Shown here: piece by piece, positions 62,348 to 64,000 of the stretch | Position numbering within the stretch: position 1 is the stretch's first letter | Layout: every line of letters begins with the position of its first letter | Assembly: GCA_017462345.1 (NCBI GenBank) | Contig: JAFTRI010000023.1 | Location: 1-64,000 of the forward strand | DNA from: Muribaculaceae bacterium | Lineage (GTDB): Bacteria > Bacteroidota > Bacteroidia > Bacteroidales > Muribaculaceae | Length of the DNA stretch: 64,000 bases | Direction: 5' to 3' | Notes under the pieces: generated by a model | What the model was told of the DNA's origin: nothing | Databases searched by the model: none | The model's input: only the letters and a program-made list of their open reading frames with translations | Position numbers and translations under genes: made by a program

Positions 62348-63511
62348 TTATTTCATTTTCCGGTTTTCCTCCATCCATTTACTTGCCGTCGCCAGGATGA
62401 AGTAGGCTATCGCAAGAAACCAAAGAGCGAGATAAGGCTGCACTGACTGCCTGAGAGCCGCGCCATTGGAATTGATACGTACAAAACCTTCAATACCCCA
62501 AGTCGACGGAATGGCATCGCCCACCCATAGCCACAGGGGACTCATGGCATACCGCGGCCATGTAAGTCCCGAGAGGAACAGAAATATCACCGACGTGAAC
62601 ACAAACATTATCATCGACGATTCCCGCTCCCTGACAAACCGCTGCAATGCCATCCCCATAAATATCGACGCAAAAACCAGCGGCACAATAAACAGCAGCA
62701 CATCAGTCACACTACCGTAATGAGGCAGGGAGAACATCCGCGGAATGAATACAAGGATATAGATTATCAGCGGAATATACAAAGTAAAGTAGCACAAGGA
62801 TTTACCCATGACGGTTATCGCAGCGGGAGCTTTTACCGCCAGAGGATCCCTGCCGCCATAGAGACGACGGCGTTCGGCAACGCCTCCACCGAGCATGGTG
62901 ATACCGAGAATGAGGCTCTGTTGCAGGATGAGTACCAGAATACCGGGAATGACAAACGATGCAAATCCCTGTGTGGGATCGCCAAGGAAGATGGCAGCAT
63001 TACCCACAGGTGAAACCGACGGCAGGCCTTCAAGTTGCCTTATCTGCACACCTGCGGCAATCGACAGATCAGTCAGTGCAGTAAGGAATGCCCTATATCG
63101 CAACAACAGGCTCATCTCGACATAGAACGGAATAACCGCCTGTTCCCCGCGACCGATTTTCCGGGAATATTCCTCGGGGATAACCATTATGCCGTAACAA
63201 GCCTTTTCGTTCATCCACCGGCGGGCTTCATTCAGGTCGGCTGCATACCCTGTGATAGAGATGGCCTCGGCTGCATCGGCCATGCGAACAAACTCACGGC
63301 TTCCGGCAGTACGGCAGTTGTCTACGACGGCAACCGGAATGTCACGGGCAACTTCGGGATTATAGATAAGGGTATAGACAACAGGGTACAGCACGGGCAA
63401 GCCGAAAAAGAACACCATTACCCCTACATCGCCCAACACAATGCGGAACTCTCTGCGCCACACGGCATACAGTTCTACAAATCGCTGTTTTATGCTATCA
63501 CACGGTTTCAT
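62348..63511 (-). CDS. ABC-2 type transporter permease
   Basis: The 387-residue protein has one N-terminal helix (VMVFFFGLPVLYPVVYTLIYN), a large extracytoplasmic loop (about 45-180; IPVAVVDNCRTAGSREF, YGIMVIPEEYSRKIGRGEQA) and five C-terminal helices, as in YhhJ/DUF3533-like ABC-2 permeases. It lies 12 bases after a second permease gene, forming a probable heteromeric exporter. The ATPase should be upstream, outside the window. Confidence 0.88.
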   Translation of the reverse strand: MKPCDSIKQRFVELYAVWRREFRIVLGDVGVMVFFFGLPVLYPVVYTLIYNPEVARDIPVAVVDNCRTAGSREFVRMADAAEAISITGYAADLNEARRWMNEKACYGIMVIPEEYSRKIGRGEQAVIPFYVEMSLLLRYRAFLTALTDLSIAAGVQIRQLEGLPSVSPVGNAAIFLGDPTQGFASFVIPGILVLILQQSLILGITMLGGGVAERRRLYGGRDPLAVKAPAAITVMGKSLCYFTLYIPLIIYILVFIPRMFSLPHYGSVTDVLLFIVPLVFASIFMGMALQRFVRERESSMIMFVFTSVIFLFLSGLTWPRYAMSPLWLWVGDAIPSTWGIEGFVRINSNGAALRQSVQPYLALWFLAIAYFILATASKWMEENRKMK

Positions 63512-63523
63512 TGGCAGACAATA

Positions 63524-64000
63524 TTACGGGACATATACGGAACGGATACACGCCCGTTTAAGATTCCATAGCAGCGACATGGCTACAACGGGAAACGTGA
63601 GTAATGCCGCGAAATACCATCGCGAGTAATATAGCGGGATTCCGTTGAGTGCCTGATCGACATATATCAGGAAATAATAGCGCAACGGAATGATATAGCT
63701 GAAAATTCCCACGGCTCCGTACATATTCTGTACCGGAAAAGAGAATCCGGTTATCGAAAACGAAAGGATACCAAGGAGAGACACAATACTCAGGGACAAC
63801 CGCAGATTAGGGATGATACAGCAGAATATCAGCGCAAACGCCTGTGACGCAACAACCAACAGCACCATGGCTGTAACGACAAGCAACGGGCTGCCATTCA
63901 GAGGAAAGTGCATATAGCCGTAAAGCAATGACTGGCAAAATATCCCGATTACAGAAAAGACAACCGCCTGTGGAAACAATTTCCCCGCCACAGCCACTGC
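63524..64000 (-). CDS. ABC-2 type transporter permease (partial)
   Basis: The C-terminal 158 residues are visible and the gene runs off the window edge. Five hydrophobic helices with the segments SFSITGFSFPVQNMYGAVGIFSYIIPLRYYFLIYVDQALNGIP are typical of the C-terminal half of ABC-2 permeases. It pairs with the downstream permease. Confidence 0.8.
   Translation of the reverse strand, partial: AVAVAGKLFPQAVVFSVIGIFCQSLLYGYMHFPLNGSPLLVVTAMVLLVVASQAFALIFCCIIPNLRLSLSIVSLLGILSFSITGFSFPVQNMYGAVGIFSYIIPLRYYFLIYVDQALNGIPLYYSRWYFAALLTFPVVAMSLLWNLKRACIRSVYVP

Noticed and set aside
62298..62378. Longer start of the HAD hydrolase
   Set aside because: It would overlap the permease gene by 31 bases and adds a segment not expected in the family.

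Overview
The window looks like a chromosome segment of a gut Bacteroidales bacterium, possibly of the Muribaculaceae (family placement is inference). The evidence is: SusC/SusD outer-membrane nutrient uptake genes, Bacteroidetes-type promoters with the -7 consensus TAnnTTTG close upstream of many starts, little use of Shine-Dalgarno sites, and family types largely confined to Bacteroidales (DUF2795, DUF2851, DUF4834, DUF6175, zinc proteases of the DUF5117/DUF4953 group). The three tRNA genes are Leu(CAA), Ala(GGC) and Asp(GTC). No rRNA gene, CRISPR array or complete insertion sequence was seen.

Layout. 1-5.2 kb: an outer-membrane barrel receptor, a RecD-like helicase, a LOG-family phosphoribohydrolase overlapping a PduO-type cobalamin adenosyltransferase, and a DUF2795 protein. 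5.4-11.9 kb: an AT-rich island between two 90-bp direct repeats. It carries a ribosomally made peptide system: a double-glycine precursor with two C-x6-C units and a long Val/Ile-Glu-Pro tail, a radical SAM/SPASM maturase, an outer-membrane barrel, a C39-peptidase ABC exporter, and a membrane-fusion protein cut off at the right repeat. 11.9-17.8 kb: a barrel/TPR pair and proA. 18-28.8 kb: a SusC/SusD operon with two lipoproteins and a GHL10-like glycoside hydrolase. 29.2-43.2 kb: housekeeping genes (trmD, glgB, pfkA, a carboxynorspermidine dehydrogenase family member, a zinc protease, an AraC regulator, a YbhN-like membrane protein). 43.3-47 kb: a NamZ-like muramidase, a sodium symporter and a WYL regulator. 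47-55.2 kb: polA, a polyprenyl synthase, asnA, psd-pssA and small conserved genes.

55.3-61.5 kb is the region I consider most notable. A serine recombinase of the master invertase (Mpi) type lies tail-to-tail with a five-gene operon of exported proteins of unknown function. Just upstream of the operon is a 236-bp segment bounded by perfect 18-bp inverted repeats. It contains one clear TAnnTTTG promoter, which in this sequence points away from the operon. The arrangement predicts an ON/OFF switch, here in the OFF orientation, with the likely invertase encoded beside the operon. A HAD phosphatase and two ABC-2 permeases follow to the window edge.

Genes appear to work together in four blocks: the peptide island (modify, cleave and export one peptide), the SusCD locus (bind, import and degrade an unknown glycan), the NamZ-symporter-WYL group (possible cell-wall sugar salvage), and the phase-variable envelope operon with its invertase.
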